A stretch of 64,000 nt of DNA, from contig NZ_VRLS01000052.1 in the NCBI RefSeq assembly GCF_008017825.1, positions 124,001 through 188,000 of the forward strand. The letters are read 5' to 3'. The first letter of the stretch is position 1, and every line of letters begins with the position of its first letter. Below are positions 18,582 through 26,746 of this stretch, in pieces. Made by a program: the position numbers and the translations under genes. Under the pieces are notes generated by a model. It searched no databases. It saw only the letters and a program-made list of their open reading frames with translations, and was not told the DNA's origin. The stretch is from Mesonia sp008017825 (GTDB lineage: Bacteria > Bacteroidota > Bacteroidia > Flavobacteriales > Flavobacteriaceae).

Positions 18582-19793
18582 TTAGTTATTTAAAACACCA
18601 CAAAAATCTAAAACGACTTGGTTTTCATTTAAGCTTACCTCTTTAAACTCTTGATGTGCAACTAAGAAAGCAACAATATCAGCTTTTTCTAGAGCTTCTT
18701 GATAAGAGGTGATTTTAAATACCTGATGGATTTCAATATTAGGTTCTACAATATAATAATTTTCATCTTGTGCGTCTTGTAATACTTTTTGCACGATGTA
18801 TTTGGCTGGAGATTCCCTTAAATCATCAATATTAGGTTTAAAAGCTAAGCCCATCAAAGCGATGGAGGGTTTTCTCCCATGCTTAAGCTGGAAGTCATGC
18901 TTCGCTGTTTTGATTTGCTCGGCACACCAAAAGCTTTTATAGTTATTGATTTCTCTCGCTTTTCCAATAATCTGCGACTCCATTGGAAACTCTGAAGTGA
19001 TAAAGTAAGGATCTACAGCAATGCAATGGCCGCCTACCCCACATCCTGGTTGTAAGATATTTACTCGAGGGTGTTTATTTGCTAAATGAATTAGCTCCCA
19101 TACATTGATATCCGCTTTAGCGCAAATTAATGACAACTCATTCGCAAAAGCAATTTGTACATCCCGACTTGAATTTTCGGTCAGTTTACACATTTCTGCG
19201 GTACGGGCATTGGTAGCGTGTAATTCTCCTTTTACAAATGCACGGTAGAAATCGATTGCCCTTTGAGTACTTGCCTCATCCACTCCTCCAATCACTCGGT
19301 CGTTATGAACGAGCTCGTGCATCACATTTCCAGGTAGCACACGTTCAGGGCAGTAAGCGATATGAATTTCACCTTCCAGTTCAGGACGATCCGTATAGAT
19401 CAATTTCATCATTTTTTCGGTAGTCCCTACCGGGGAAGTGGATTCGATAATATATAGGTCGCCTTTCTTCAACAACGGAATTACCGCTTTAGTAGCAGCT
19501 TCTACATACGAAATATCAGGTTCGTGGTTTCCTTTAAAAGGGGTAGGCACTACAATCAAATAGGTGTCTGCCTCCCTAGGTTGGGTGTCGGCTTTAAAAA
19601 AACCTTCCTCTACCGCTTTAGCTAGGATCCCCTCCAAATCGGGCTCCACAATATGGATTTTCCCTTGATTAAGGGTTTCTACAACTTTTGGATTGATATC
19701 TACTCCCCAAACCTGTACTTGATTGGAGGCAATTAAAGCGGAAGTGGGTAGGCCTATATAACCTAGCCCTATGGTGGTAACTGCTGGTGTCAA
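18582..19793 (-). CDS. wecC: UDP-N-acetyl-D-mannosaminuronate dehydrogenase
   Basis: The 403-aa protein has an N-terminal Rossmann motif (GLGYIGLPTSALIA) and SPVGTTEKMM. The catalytic Cys lies in QPGCGVGGHCIAVDPYF, and the UDP-glucose/GDP-mannose dehydrogenase C-terminal domain shows ALMGLAFKPNIDDLRESPA. It oxidises UDP-ManNAc to UDP-ManNAcA using two NAD+. Together with wecB at 8352 it completes the route to a mannosaminuronic acid precursor for a surface glycan. It is about 9 kb from wecB, which is unusual since the two often adjoin. Confidence 0.93.
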   Translation of the reverse strand: MTPAVTTIGLGYIGLPTSALIASNQVQVWGVDINPKVVETLNQGKIHIVEPDLEGILAKAVEEGFFKADTQPREADTYLIVVPTPFKGNHEPDISYVEAATKAVIPLLKKGDLYIIESTSPVGTTEKMMKLIYTDRPELEGEIHIAYCPERVLPGNVMHELVHNDRVIGGVDEASTQRAIDFYRAFVKGELHATNARTAEMCKLTENSSRDVQIAFANELSLICAKADINVWELIHLANKHPRVNILQPGCGVGGHCIAVDPYFITSEFPMESQIIGKAREINNYKSFWCAEQIKTAKHDFQLKHGRKPSIALMGLAFKPNIDDLRESPAKYIVQKVLQDAQDENYYIVEPNIEIHQVFKITSYQEALEKADIVAFLVAHQEFKEVSLNENQVVLDFCGVLNN

Positions 19794-20060
19794 TGTCTTT
19801 ATTTTTAATTCAGGCTGCTAAGATATAAGCTTTTGAATGAACTAAAAGTGAATTTAATTATTAATTTTAAGCCTCAAGAACCGATCAAGACTGGTTTCTA
19901 GATACTTGTACCTATTTTATTAAAACCGAGAAGCAAATAGAATCATATTAATTAAGAAGACATCTCGCTTGAAGACTTACAATGCAATAATTAATTAGGC
20001 AATTCACAACTTAACTTCTATGTTCCAAATAAAACTTAATATATTTATAAAAAAATAGTT

Positions 20061-20963
20061 ATGATAAAATCTCTAACAGGTTTTCTCTTTTTACTCTGCT
20101 GTAGCATCTATGCTCAGCAAGACATTACAGAACAAGAATTAAAACAACATATTGAATACCTAACTTCCGACGACTTAAAAGGACGATACCCTGGGACACC
20201 TGAAAATGATAGTATCGTCGATTATTTGGTTGATAATTTTAAATCGAATGGCATACAGACATTAATACAAGAGTTTCCTGCTGTAATGAGAAAGGATAGC
20301 AGTTCGGTTACTACTTGGAATGTTTTAGGATTCCTAGAAGGTAAAAATCCTCTTCTTAAAGAAGAGGTAGTGATTTTAGGAGCACATTATGATCATTTGG
20401 GAACAAAGAGGGATCACATCTATAACGGAGCAGACGATAATGCTAGCGGAACTGCTGCTTTATTAGAAATCGCAGAAAAACTAAAAGCCAACGAACACCT
20501 GCTTCAACGCAGTGTAATTTTTATAGCTTTTGGTGCCGAGGAACAAGGTCTATTAGGAAGCAAATTTTTTGTTGAAAACCCCATTGTACCCTTAAAAAAT
20601 ATTGTCCTTATGGTCAATATGGATATGCTAGGTCATTTAAACGAACAAAAGCATGTATATATGGGTGGTGCAGGGACTTTTCCTGGAGGTGTAGAACTCA
20701 TGAAAAATCTAGGAGAGCGTCTTCAATTAAATCCGATTGTACACGCAGGTTCTGTAGGCGGCTCCGATCACGTTTCTTTCTATCAAAAAAAGATTTCAGT
20801 TTTAGGTCTACATACTGGAGGTCACGACCATTATCATCAACCCACTGATACCATCGAAAAGCTCTACATCCCGGGGATAGTTCAGGTTTCTAATTATATT
20901 TATCAAACGTTAATACATGTTGCATCTTCAGATAAAAAAATGGGATTTATTAAGCAAGAGTAA
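20061..20963 (+). CDS. Secreted M28-family aminopeptidase-like metallopeptidase
   Basis: The 300-aa protein has a signal peptide (ending IYAQ). Its M28 zinc motifs are visible: GAHYDHLG (first metal His and Asp), GADDNASGTAALLEIA (bridging Asp), FGAEEQGLLGS (Glu pair), NMDMLGHL (Asp), and a C-terminal HTGGHDHYHQPTDT (His). It would release N-terminal amino acids in the periplasm or outside the cell. It is monocistronic and followed by a stable terminator. Confidence 0.92.
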   Translation: MIKSLTGFLFLLCCSIYAQQDITEQELKQHIEYLTSDDLKGRYPGTPENDSIVDYLVDNFKSNGIQTLIQEFPAVMRKDSSSVTTWNVLGFLEGKNPLLKEEVVILGAHYDHLGTKRDHIYNGADDNASGTAALLEIAEKLKANEHLLQRSVIFIAFGAEEQGLLGSKFFVENPIVPLKNIVLMVNMDMLGHLNEQKHVYMGGAGTFPGGVELMKNLGERLQLNPIVHAGSVGGSDHVSFYQKKISVLGLHTGGHDHYHQPTDTIEKLYIPGIVQVSNYIYQTLIHVASSDKKMGFIKQE

Positions 20964-20998
20964 ATATCAACATACCTATTTTTAAACAAAATTAAGTT

Positions 20999-21039
20999 AA
21001 AAAACCTTTATCTATAACTTAGAAATAAGGGTTTTTTAT
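20999..21039 (+). terminator. Terminator after the M28 peptidase
   Basis: A 13-bp stem (AAAAAACCTTTAT with ATAAGGGTTTTTT, one G-U pair) and a 13-nt loop end in a T-run. Confidence 0.8.
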
Positions 21040-21133
21040 TACATAATAGCTTCTCGCTTACGCGGAATTATTTTGTATTAAATTATTTTTTGCGCTATAT
21101 TTTTAGCTTCTTTTTATATTTTTACCAAAAGAC

Positions 21134-21239
21134 TTGCGTTAGGGATTGAGCGATTTGTTGAAGCTCTTTTGTTTTGTCATTTCGAGCAGAGTCGAGAAAC
21201 AAAACAAAAAGCGACTCGCGAAAGCCCGCCCGAACGCCC
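21134..21239 (+). repeat. Structured noncoding repeat, copy 1, with nested second repeat
   Basis: The element runs from TTGCGTTAGGGATTGAGCG to GCCCGCCCGAACGCCC. It is nearly identical to 57937-58018 outside the tip, with only two substitutions. Outer arms GCGTTAGGG and CCCGAACGC pair except for one A-G mismatch. The inner hairpin here is GCTCTTTTGTTTTG with CAAAACAAAAAGC. Its tip carries an extra TCATTTCGAGCAGAGTCGAG segment, itself an inverted repeat of a type common in flavobacterial intergenic DNA. The thyA start lies 12 bp after it. The open frame upstream of the thyA ATG reads through this element and is not coding. Confidence 0.8.
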
Positions 21240-21251
21240 AAAATACTATTC

Positions 21252-22076
21252 ATGAAACAATATCACGATTTACTTCAACACGTTTTAGAACACGGTAATG
21301 AAAAAGGAGACCGCACAGGGACAGGTACTAAAAGTGTTTTTGGCTACCAAATGCGTTTTGATTTGAGTGAAGGCTTCCCCATGGTGACCACCAAGAAGTT
21401 GCATTTAAAATCAATTGTTCATGAACTTTTATGGTTTCTAAAAGGAGACACCAACATAAAATACTTACAAGAGAACGGAGTACGAATTTGGAATGAATGG
21501 GCAGATGAAAACGGAGATTTAGGTCCGGTTTACGGTCATCAATGGCGCAATTGGAACAGCGAAGAGATTGATCAAATTAAAGATATTGTAGAGACTCTGA
21601 AGAAAAATCCTAACAGCAGAAGAATGTTGGTTTCTGCGTGGAATCCTAGCGTAATGCCAGATACATCGGTCTCATTTGATGAAAATGTGGCTAACGGAAA
21701 AGCGGCTTTACCACCTTGTCACGCCTTTTTTCAGTTTTATGTAGCCAACGGTAAATTGTCTTGCCAGCTTTATCAACGAAGCGCCGATATTTTTCTTGGC
21801 GTTCCTTTCAATATTGCTTCTTATGCATTGTTTACCATGATGATGGCGCAAGTGTGCGGCTACGAAGCAGGAGATTTCATTCATACCTTTGGTGATGTTC
21901 ACATTTATAACAACCACCAAGAACAAGTAGAGTTACAGCTTTCTCGAGAGCCCAGAGAACTTCCAAAAATGATTATTAATCCAGAAGTGAAAGATATATT
22001 TGACTTTGCTTTTGAAGATTTTACCTTAGAAAACTACCAACCACATCCGCATATTAAAGCTAAAGTTGCGGTTTAA
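21252..22076 (+). CDS. thyA: Thymidylate synthase
   Basis: I choose ATG at 21252 (MKQYHDLLQHVLEHG) because the open frame upstream runs through a noncoding repeat. The resulting 274 aa matches the usual ThyA length. Motifs include RTGTGTKSVFG, the catalytic Cys in PPCHAFFQFYV, QRSADIFLGVPFNIASYA and the C-terminal folate-binding end (HPHIKAKVAV). The enzyme methylates dUMP with methylene-tetrahydrofolate, yielding dihydrofolate that FolA (27189-27671) recycles. A TonB-like gene follows after 11 bp. Confidence 0.97.
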   Translation: MKQYHDLLQHVLEHGNEKGDRTGTGTKSVFGYQMRFDLSEGFPMVTTKKLHLKSIVHELLWFLKGDTNIKYLQENGVRIWNEWADENGDLGPVYGHQWRNWNSEEIDQIKDIVETLKKNPNSRRMLVSAWNPSVMPDTSVSFDENVANGKAALPPCHAFFQFYVANGKLSCQLYQRSADIFLGVPFNIASYALFTMMMAQVCGYEAGDFIHTFGDVHIYNNHQEQVELQLSREPRELPKMIINPEVKDIFDFAFEDFTLENYQPHPHIKAKVAV

Positions 22077-22087
22077 AATCTTATCTT

Positions 22088-22492
22088 ATGAAAAAGTATC
22101 TATTTATTTTAACCTTAATCCTTACCTCATCGTTTGGATTTTCTCAAACTGCATCAGGTAACAAAGTATCTTCTAAAGAAGTAGCTCCCGTTTGGCCAGG
22201 GTGCGAGGAAAGTAGTCAAAAATCAAATTGCTTTAATCAAATGCTAGCCAAGCATATTCAGCAAAATTTTAAATTTCCAAAAGGTTATAGTGCCGAAGAT
22301 AAAGGTACACGAGTAATTGTAAGTTTTGTTGTAGATGAAACGGGAAAAACCAAAATTCTTGAAACTACTGGCGGAAGAGAGCTTTTACAAAAAGAAGCCG
22401 AAAGAAATATTCTTGCCATTCCAAAAATGAAACCGGGTCATCTTAACGGAAAGGCTCGAGCTATAAAATATAAAGTGCCTTTTACTTTTTAA
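22088..22492 (+). CDS. Secreted protein with a TonB C-terminal-like domain
   Basis: The 134-aa protein begins with a signal peptide (ending FGFSQ). The rest is a TonB_C-like fold: APVWPGCEESSQKSNCFNQML, HIQQNFKFPKGY, VIVSFVVDETGKTK and NILAIPKMKPG. This arrangement (P-x-W-PGCE plus FxVxxxG) recurs in Bacteroidetes energy-transducer-like proteins. It has no transmembrane anchor or proline-rich spacer, so it would be a free periplasmic domain rather than a full TonB. It lies 11 bp after thyA and is closed by a terminator. Confidence 0.85.
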   Translation: MKKYLFILTLILTSSFGFSQTASGNKVSSKEVAPVWPGCEESSQKSNCFNQMLAKHIQQNFKFPKGYSAEDKGTRVIVSFVVDETGKTKILETTGGRELLQKEAERNILAIPKMKPGHLNGKARAIKYKVPFTF

Positions 22493-22498
22493 ACTCAT

Positions 22499-22527
22499 AA
22501 CCTTCCCATTTGGAAGGTTTTTTTTTG
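22499..22527 (+). terminator. Terminator after the thyA/TonB-like unit
   Basis: AACCTTCC and GGAAGGTT with a short loop are followed by a run of eight or more T. Confidence 0.85.
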
Positions 22528-22567
22528 GCGTTAACATACCTTAAAGATTTTCGTATTTAAAATTGTG

Positions 22568-22575
22568 TAACTTTG
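22568..22575 (+). promoter_or_regulatory. -7 element (TAACTTTG) before egtB
   Basis: TAACTTTG fits the flavobacterial -7 consensus and lies 26 bp before the ATG at 22602. It overlaps the open frame that begins with TTG at 22563, so translation from that upstream TTG is unlikely. Confidence 0.5.
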
Positions 22576-22601
22576 ATATGAGTTGCACAAAAACACTCAT
22601 T

Positions 22602-23768
22602 ATGAAAATACGCCAAGATCTTTTGGAGGAATTAATAGCTACTCGAAATGCTACAGAAACGCTTTGCAAGCCCTTGCAAATTGAAGATTATGTAGTGCAA
22701 CCCGTAGAATTCGTTTCTCCACCAAAATGGCATTTGGGACATACCACTTGGTTTTTTGAAGAGTTTGTTTTAAAAGAAAACGCTCCCGATTACCAATTGT
22801 TTCATAAAGATTTTGCTTTTGTATTCAACAGCTACTATGAAAGTGTGGGCGAAAAGGTTATTAGAACCAATAGAGGAAATTTATCTCGCCCTGGCGTAGA
22901 AAAAATCTATGCGTACCGTGCGTATGTAACTCAAGCTTTAATAGATTTTTTAGAAAAAAATGAGATAACTAAAGAATTAGAAGATGTGATTGAAATTGGG
23001 GTTCATCATGAAAAGCAGCATCAAGAACTCTTAATAACCGACATTAAATATATTTTAGGCAATAACCCTTTACTACCTGCTTACAGCAACAACTTCGAAG
23101 AAAATGAAATTGATAAGCACAATCAAGAATGGTTGAACATTCCTAAAGGTTTATACACGATTGGTCATAGCAATACACATGAGTTTTGTTATGACAATGA
23201 GCGAGGCGTGCATCAAGTTTACATCCATGATTTTTTTATTTCTAACAAACTTGTTACTAATGAAGAATATGTGGAATTTATCGAAGCTGGCGGATATGAA
23301 AATGTGCTACTATGGCACGCAGAAGCATGGGACTGGCTTCAACAAGAAAACATTAAAGCTCCTGCCTATTGGCATCGCATAGAAGGCAAGTGGTATCAAT
23401 ATACTCTTGGCGGATTAATTCCGTTAACGGAAAAAGCTCCGCTTACCCACATTTCTTATTATGAAGCCTTCGCCTTTGCTCAATGGAAAGAAATGCGCCT
23501 CCCAACAGAGTTTGAATGGGAAGCCGCTCAACATAAATTTCATTGGGGAAAACGTTGGGAATGGACCGAAAGTGCTTATTCGCCCTACCCCAATTACAAA
23601 AAGCCAGATGGAGCTCTAGGAGAATACAATGGTAAATTTATGGTGAACCAAAAAGTATTGAGAGGCGGCTCTATTGCAACGGCAAAAAACCACACTAGAA
23701 TCACCTATAGAAATTTCTTTCATCCGCATTTAAGATGGCAGTTTAACGGATTAAGACTGGCCAAATAA
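22602..23768 (+). CDS. egtB: Ergothioneine biosynthesis sulfoxide synthase EgtB
   Basis: Start ATG at 22602 (MKIRQDLLEE) is preferred because a promoter element lies inside the upstream extension. The 388-aa protein has an N-terminal DinB-like domain with WHLGHTTWFFEEF and the iron-binding H-x3-H-x-E in HHEKQHQE (about residues 136-142), then a formylglycine-generating-enzyme-like domain ending FFHPHLRWQFNGLRLAK. EgtB joins a thiol donor to hercynine using non-haem iron and oxygen. egtD follows after 16 bp. Whether the donor is cysteine or gamma-glutamylcysteine cannot be read, but no egtA or egtC lies in the window. Confidence 0.93.
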   Translation: MKIRQDLLEELIATRNATETLCKPLQIEDYVVQPVEFVSPPKWHLGHTTWFFEEFVLKENAPDYQLFHKDFAFVFNSYYESVGEKVIRTNRGNLSRPGVEKIYAYRAYVTQALIDFLEKNEITKELEDVIEIGVHHEKQHQELLITDIKYILGNNPLLPAYSNNFEENEIDKHNQEWLNIPKGLYTIGHSNTHEFCYDNERGVHQVYIHDFFISNKLVTNEEYVEFIEAGGYENVLLWHAEAWDWLQQENIKAPAYWHRIEGKWYQYTLGGLIPLTEKAPLTHISYYEAFAFAQWKEMRLPTEFEWEAAQHKFHWGKRWEWTESAYSPYPNYKKPDGALGEYNGKFMVNQKVLRGGSIATAKNHTRITYRNFFHPHLRWQFNGLRLAK

Positions 23769-23784
23769 TTTCCTACCTATCACT

Positions 23785-24753
23785 ATGAAAAAAGAAAATA
23801 CGACTACATATACTTCAGACTTTGCCCAAGATGTGCACGAAGGTCTTACTCAATATCCCAAATATTTATCTTCAAAATTTATTTATGATGAAAAAGGAGA
23901 TAAATTATTTCAGGACATTATGAATATGCCTGAATATTACTTGACCAATTGCGAGTTTAATATCCTTAAAAAACATACTTCGCTTATCGCGGATTATTTT
24001 AATGGAGAAAAAGGCTTCGATTTGATTGAATTAGGAGCTGGCGATGGCAAGAAAACGAAGATCTTATTACAACACCTCGTAGATAAAAATTACGATTTTA
24101 AATATTCTCCCGTAGATATAAGTCAGCATATTTTAGATGATTTAGAAAACTCACTGCAAAAGGAAATCCCTGAAGTTTCAGTAGAAACTTTACAAGGTTC
24201 TTATTTTAAGGTTTTAGAAAATTTAGCCGATTATAATACGCGCAAAAAAGCGATTATGGTTTTAGGTTCTAATATTGGTAACCTGATGCACGATAAAGCG
24301 ATTGAATTTCTTAAAAACATTCAAGTGGCTATGAGTGACGAAGACATGTTATTTATGGGCTTTGACCAAAAGAAAAACCCAGAGACCATTCTCAATGCTT
24401 ACAATGACCCTGCAGGAATTACAGAACGCTTTAATAAAAATCTTCTAGTAAGAATTAATAACGAATTAGATGCTAATTTTGAAACCGAAAATTTTAAACA
24501 TTGGGAAACTTACGATCCTGAAACGGGGACCGCAAAGAGCTTTTTGGTAAGCCTAAAAGAACAAGAAGTGGCGATTAATGAACTCAACCTTAACATTAAT
24601 TTTAAAGCTTGGGAAACGATACATACCGAAATTTCTCAAAAATATGACGATGAAGTCGTAGAATGGCTCGCCGATGAGGCCGGACTTAAGGTCATAGAAT
24701 TCTTTACCGACGACAAAGGTTTTTATAAAAATTATATTTTTAAGAAGAAGTAA
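23785..24753 (+). CDS. egtD: L-histidine N-alpha-methyltransferase EgtD
   Basis: The 322-aa protein has the SAM-binding ELGAGDGKKTKILLQHL near residue 80, YSPVDISQHIL, VLGSNIGNLMHD and GFDQKKNP, all typical of EgtD. It trimethylates histidine to hercynine in the cytoplasm, the first step to ergothioneine. It is the second gene of an operon with egtB. A strong terminator begins four bases after the stop. Confidence 0.95.
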   Translation: MKKENTTTYTSDFAQDVHEGLTQYPKYLSSKFIYDEKGDKLFQDIMNMPEYYLTNCEFNILKKHTSLIADYFNGEKGFDLIELGAGDGKKTKILLQHLVDKNYDFKYSPVDISQHILDDLENSLQKEIPEVSVETLQGSYFKVLENLADYNTRKKAIMVLGSNIGNLMHDKAIEFLKNIQVAMSDEDMLFMGFDQKKNPETILNAYNDPAGITERFNKNLLVRINNELDANFETENFKHWETYDPETGTAKSFLVSLKEQEVAINELNLNINFKAWETIHTEISQKYDDEVVEWLADEAGLKVIEFFTDDKGFYKNYIFKKK

Positions 24754-24756
24754 AAT

Positions 24757-24793
24757 AAAAAGAGCCAGATTTTAATGGATCTGGCTCTTTTTT
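24757..24793 (+). terminator. Terminator after egtD
   Basis: AAAAAGAGCCAGAT and ATCTGGCTCTTTTT form a 14-bp stem followed by T. Confidence 0.88.
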
Positions 24794-24964
24794 AAATTTT
24801 TAAGTTCAGTTTATAACACTCTTTTTTAAACAAATGCGTTCCAACATCTGGCGCGATTTTGTAACTTGTGGCTATTCATACAATTTAAAATTACATTCTT
24901 CACTGGACACAGTCTAGAGCTAGCTGAAGAAATTTAATGCTAAGACAAGCACTAGCTTGATTTT

Positions 24965-25348
24965 TTAATAATTGTTTATTTTTTCTATAATATAAAACTC
25001 CTTTTGCCTAAAACTATATTTTCTATAGCAAATTTTTAGCTTCTTATTTAAGAATTTGTCTAAATTATTAAGAATATTAGAGTCTTTAAACTCTCTGTAA
25101 TCTACAGTATAATTAAGTTTTTTATTATTATGTAGGTCTGTAAAATAAATTGCACCTGAAAAAACGGTCTCATTTACATTATAGTAACTTGACAAAAGTT
25201 CAACAAGATCATAATCAAGTGAAGATTTACCAAAATCTTTAAAAATAACTTCCTTTTCTTCCAGTTTATCTGAAACTTCTATGTTTTGACATTGTACATT
25301 AAAACTAATAAATACCAGTATTATATAGAAATTTAAAAATACTCTCAT
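24965..25348 (-). CDS. Small secreted protein of unknown function
   Basis: I do not recognise this 127-aa protein. It has a signal peptide (about 20 residues, ending NVQC, or a Cys-containing alternative) and a mixed charged mature part with DYDLVELLSSYYN, GAIYFTDLHNNKKLNYTVDYRE and a lysine-rich end. The Cys at residue 20 could be a lipobox but the preceding residues (FNVQ) fit poorly. It is the third gene of a minus-strand series, 4 bp after the 83-aa gene. Confidence 0.6.
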   Translation of the reverse strand: MRVFLNFYIILVFISFNVQCQNIEVSDKLEEKEVIFKDFGKSSLDYDLVELLSSYYNVNETVFSGAIYFTDLHNNKKLNYTVDYREFKDSNILNNLDKFLNKKLKICYRKYSFRQKEFYIIEKINNY

Positions 25349-25352
25349 AATT

Positions 25353-25604
25353 TTAACTTTTGCTTAAAGCTCTTCCTATTGTAACATAAAAAGAATAAAT
25401 AAAATATTTTACAGCATCACTTCCAATTTCATCATTAAATACCTGTATATGATGTAAGCCTTCCATACTGGAATAATAGAAAAAATCATTCCAGTTAAAG
25501 TAAGATTCAGGAAAATTTGGATTATTAGTAATTAAAATCTCTGACTTTTGAGAAAAAGCAAAATTGCTTACAAAATATAATACTATTAACATATGGTATT
25601 TCAT
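25353..25604 (-). CDS. Very small secreted protein of unknown function
   Basis: This 83-aa ORF has a signal peptide (MKYHMLIVLYFVSNFAFSQ) and an aromatic-rich remainder (ESYFNWNDFFYYSSMEG, YFIYSFYVTIG). No family was recognised. It sits 6 bp after the class V aminotransferase gene and 4 bp before the next small secreted ORF, which suggests co-transcription. It could also be the shortened end of a longer protein; no frameshift partner was found. Confidence 0.5.
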   Translation of the reverse strand: MKYHMLIVLYFVSNFAFSQKSEILITNNPNFPESYFNWNDFFYYSSMEGLHHIQVFNDEIGSDAVKYFIYSFYVTIGRALSKS

Positions 25605-25610
25605 ACTATT

Positions 25611-26687
25611 TTACCTTTTTAAAATATTTACCAACACTTCTAAATCTTCCAACGTATTGTAATAATGAAAGCTAACTCTAATCCCGTTACCGCGTTGGGA
25701 GCAAATAATTCCATTTTGTGTGAGTTGATGAAATAATTTTTCGTCTCCATTTATATTAAAAATAGTAGCGTGTTTTTCTCGTTTTATTACACAATCTTCT
25801 AACAAACCTAATTGGGTAAATTGTTTTTTCGCTTCCGCGGAAAGCGTTTGGAGTTGTTTTTCTGTTGCTTGTCTTCCTATTTTTTCTTGCAATTCTAAAG
25901 CTACTTTTACGCTTCCTATGTTGGTATAATTAAGGTGACCTGGTTCTAATCTTCCGATTAGCGTATTTCCTTCTTCTTTGTATTTTCCTACATGAGATCC
26001 AAAACCTTCCGTTTTTGGGGAGATTCTCTGTTCGGCTTCTTTGCTAAACATAAAAAAACCATTTCCAAAACCAGCGTTGAGCCATTTGTAAGCACTCGCT
26101 CCCAACACATCTATTCCAGATGTTGAAAAATTAAAGTCTTCAGTTCCTAGATATTGAGTCCCGTCGGCAATGATGAGCAATTGAGGAAATTTCTTTTTAA
26201 GTTCTTGTAAAAAAGAAAGGTCTATTTTAATTCCGTTAAGGTATTGTACCAAACTTAGTGCTAAGACTTGTGGTTTTTCAACTTCAATTTTTTGTAAGAT
26301 ATTTTGTTCTAGATGTTCGTTAATCTTAGCATAGTAAATTTTAAAATTTCTAGCTTCTACCGCTAAATTAATAGACGGATAGTCATTTTCTAATAGCAAG
26401 AACGAAGTGTCTTTAGGTAAACCTTCTAAAATGGTATTTAATCCAAAAGTGAAATTAGGAACCAACGCTATTCTAGCTGCTTCAGCTGTAAAAAACTGAG
26501 CGAGCTTTTCTCTTGTTTCTGCTAAAGTTTTTGCTTCTTTATCTCTATTTAAACTTCCTTGCGTTAATAAGTCTATATTTTTATCTTGCTGATAATCAAA
26601 AACCTCTCTTGATAGTAATCCTGTTGCTGCAGTATTTAGGTAGGTATAATGTTCTATAAGCGGGAAGTGTTTTCTTAAATTATTCAT
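25611..26687 (-). CDS. Class V aminotransferase-fold PLP enzyme (cysteine desulfurase/EgtE-like)
   Basis: The 358-aa protein has the class V fold: YLNTAATGLLSREV at the start, the aspartate in LLIIADGTQYLG, and the PLP lysine in GASAYKWLNAGFGNGFF. Members include cysteine desulfurases, kynureninase-like lyases and EgtE. It converges on the egtB-egtD operon about 860 bp away, making a C-S lyase role in ergothioneine synthesis possible but unproven. The gene order on the minus strand continues into two tiny secreted ORFs. Confidence 0.85.
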   Translation of the reverse strand: MNNLRKHFPLIEHYTYLNTAATGLLSREVFDYQQDKNIDLLTQGSLNRDKEAKTLAETREKLAQFFTAEAARIALVPNFTFGLNTILEGLPKDTSFLLLENDYPSINLAVEARNFKIYYAKINEHLEQNILQKIEVEKPQVLALSLVQYLNGIKIDLSFLQELKKKFPQLLIIADGTQYLGTEDFNFSTSGIDVLGASAYKWLNAGFGNGFFMFSKEAEQRISPKTEGFGSHVGKYKEEGNTLIGRLEPGHLNYTNIGSVKVALELQEKIGRQATEKQLQTLSAEAKKQFTQLGLLEDCVIKREKHATIFNINGDEKLFHQLTQNGIICSQRGNGIRVSFHYYNTLEDLEVLVNILKR

Positions 26688-26691
26688 AAGC

Positions 26692-26723
26692 TTGAAATAA
26701 ATGCTTCAAAAATGTTAAATTTG
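26692..26723 (+). promoter_or_regulatory. Consensus promoter of the 2TM-folA-kinase operon
   Basis: TTG at 26692-26694 and TAAATTTG at 26716-26723, spaced 21 bp, match the flavobacterial consensus. The first start codon is 24 bp downstream. Confidence 0.72.
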
Positions 26724-26746
26724 AATACTACTAATTTACAGTTATT

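Noticed and set aside
21174..21251. N-terminal extension of thyA through the repeat
   Set aside because: It translates the noncoding repeat, gives no ThyA homology, and ThyA length fits the ATG at 21252.
22563..22601. Upstream TTG start for egtB
   Set aside because: A consensus -7 element (TAACTTTG) lies inside it, so transcription begins later; the family start is at MKIRQ.
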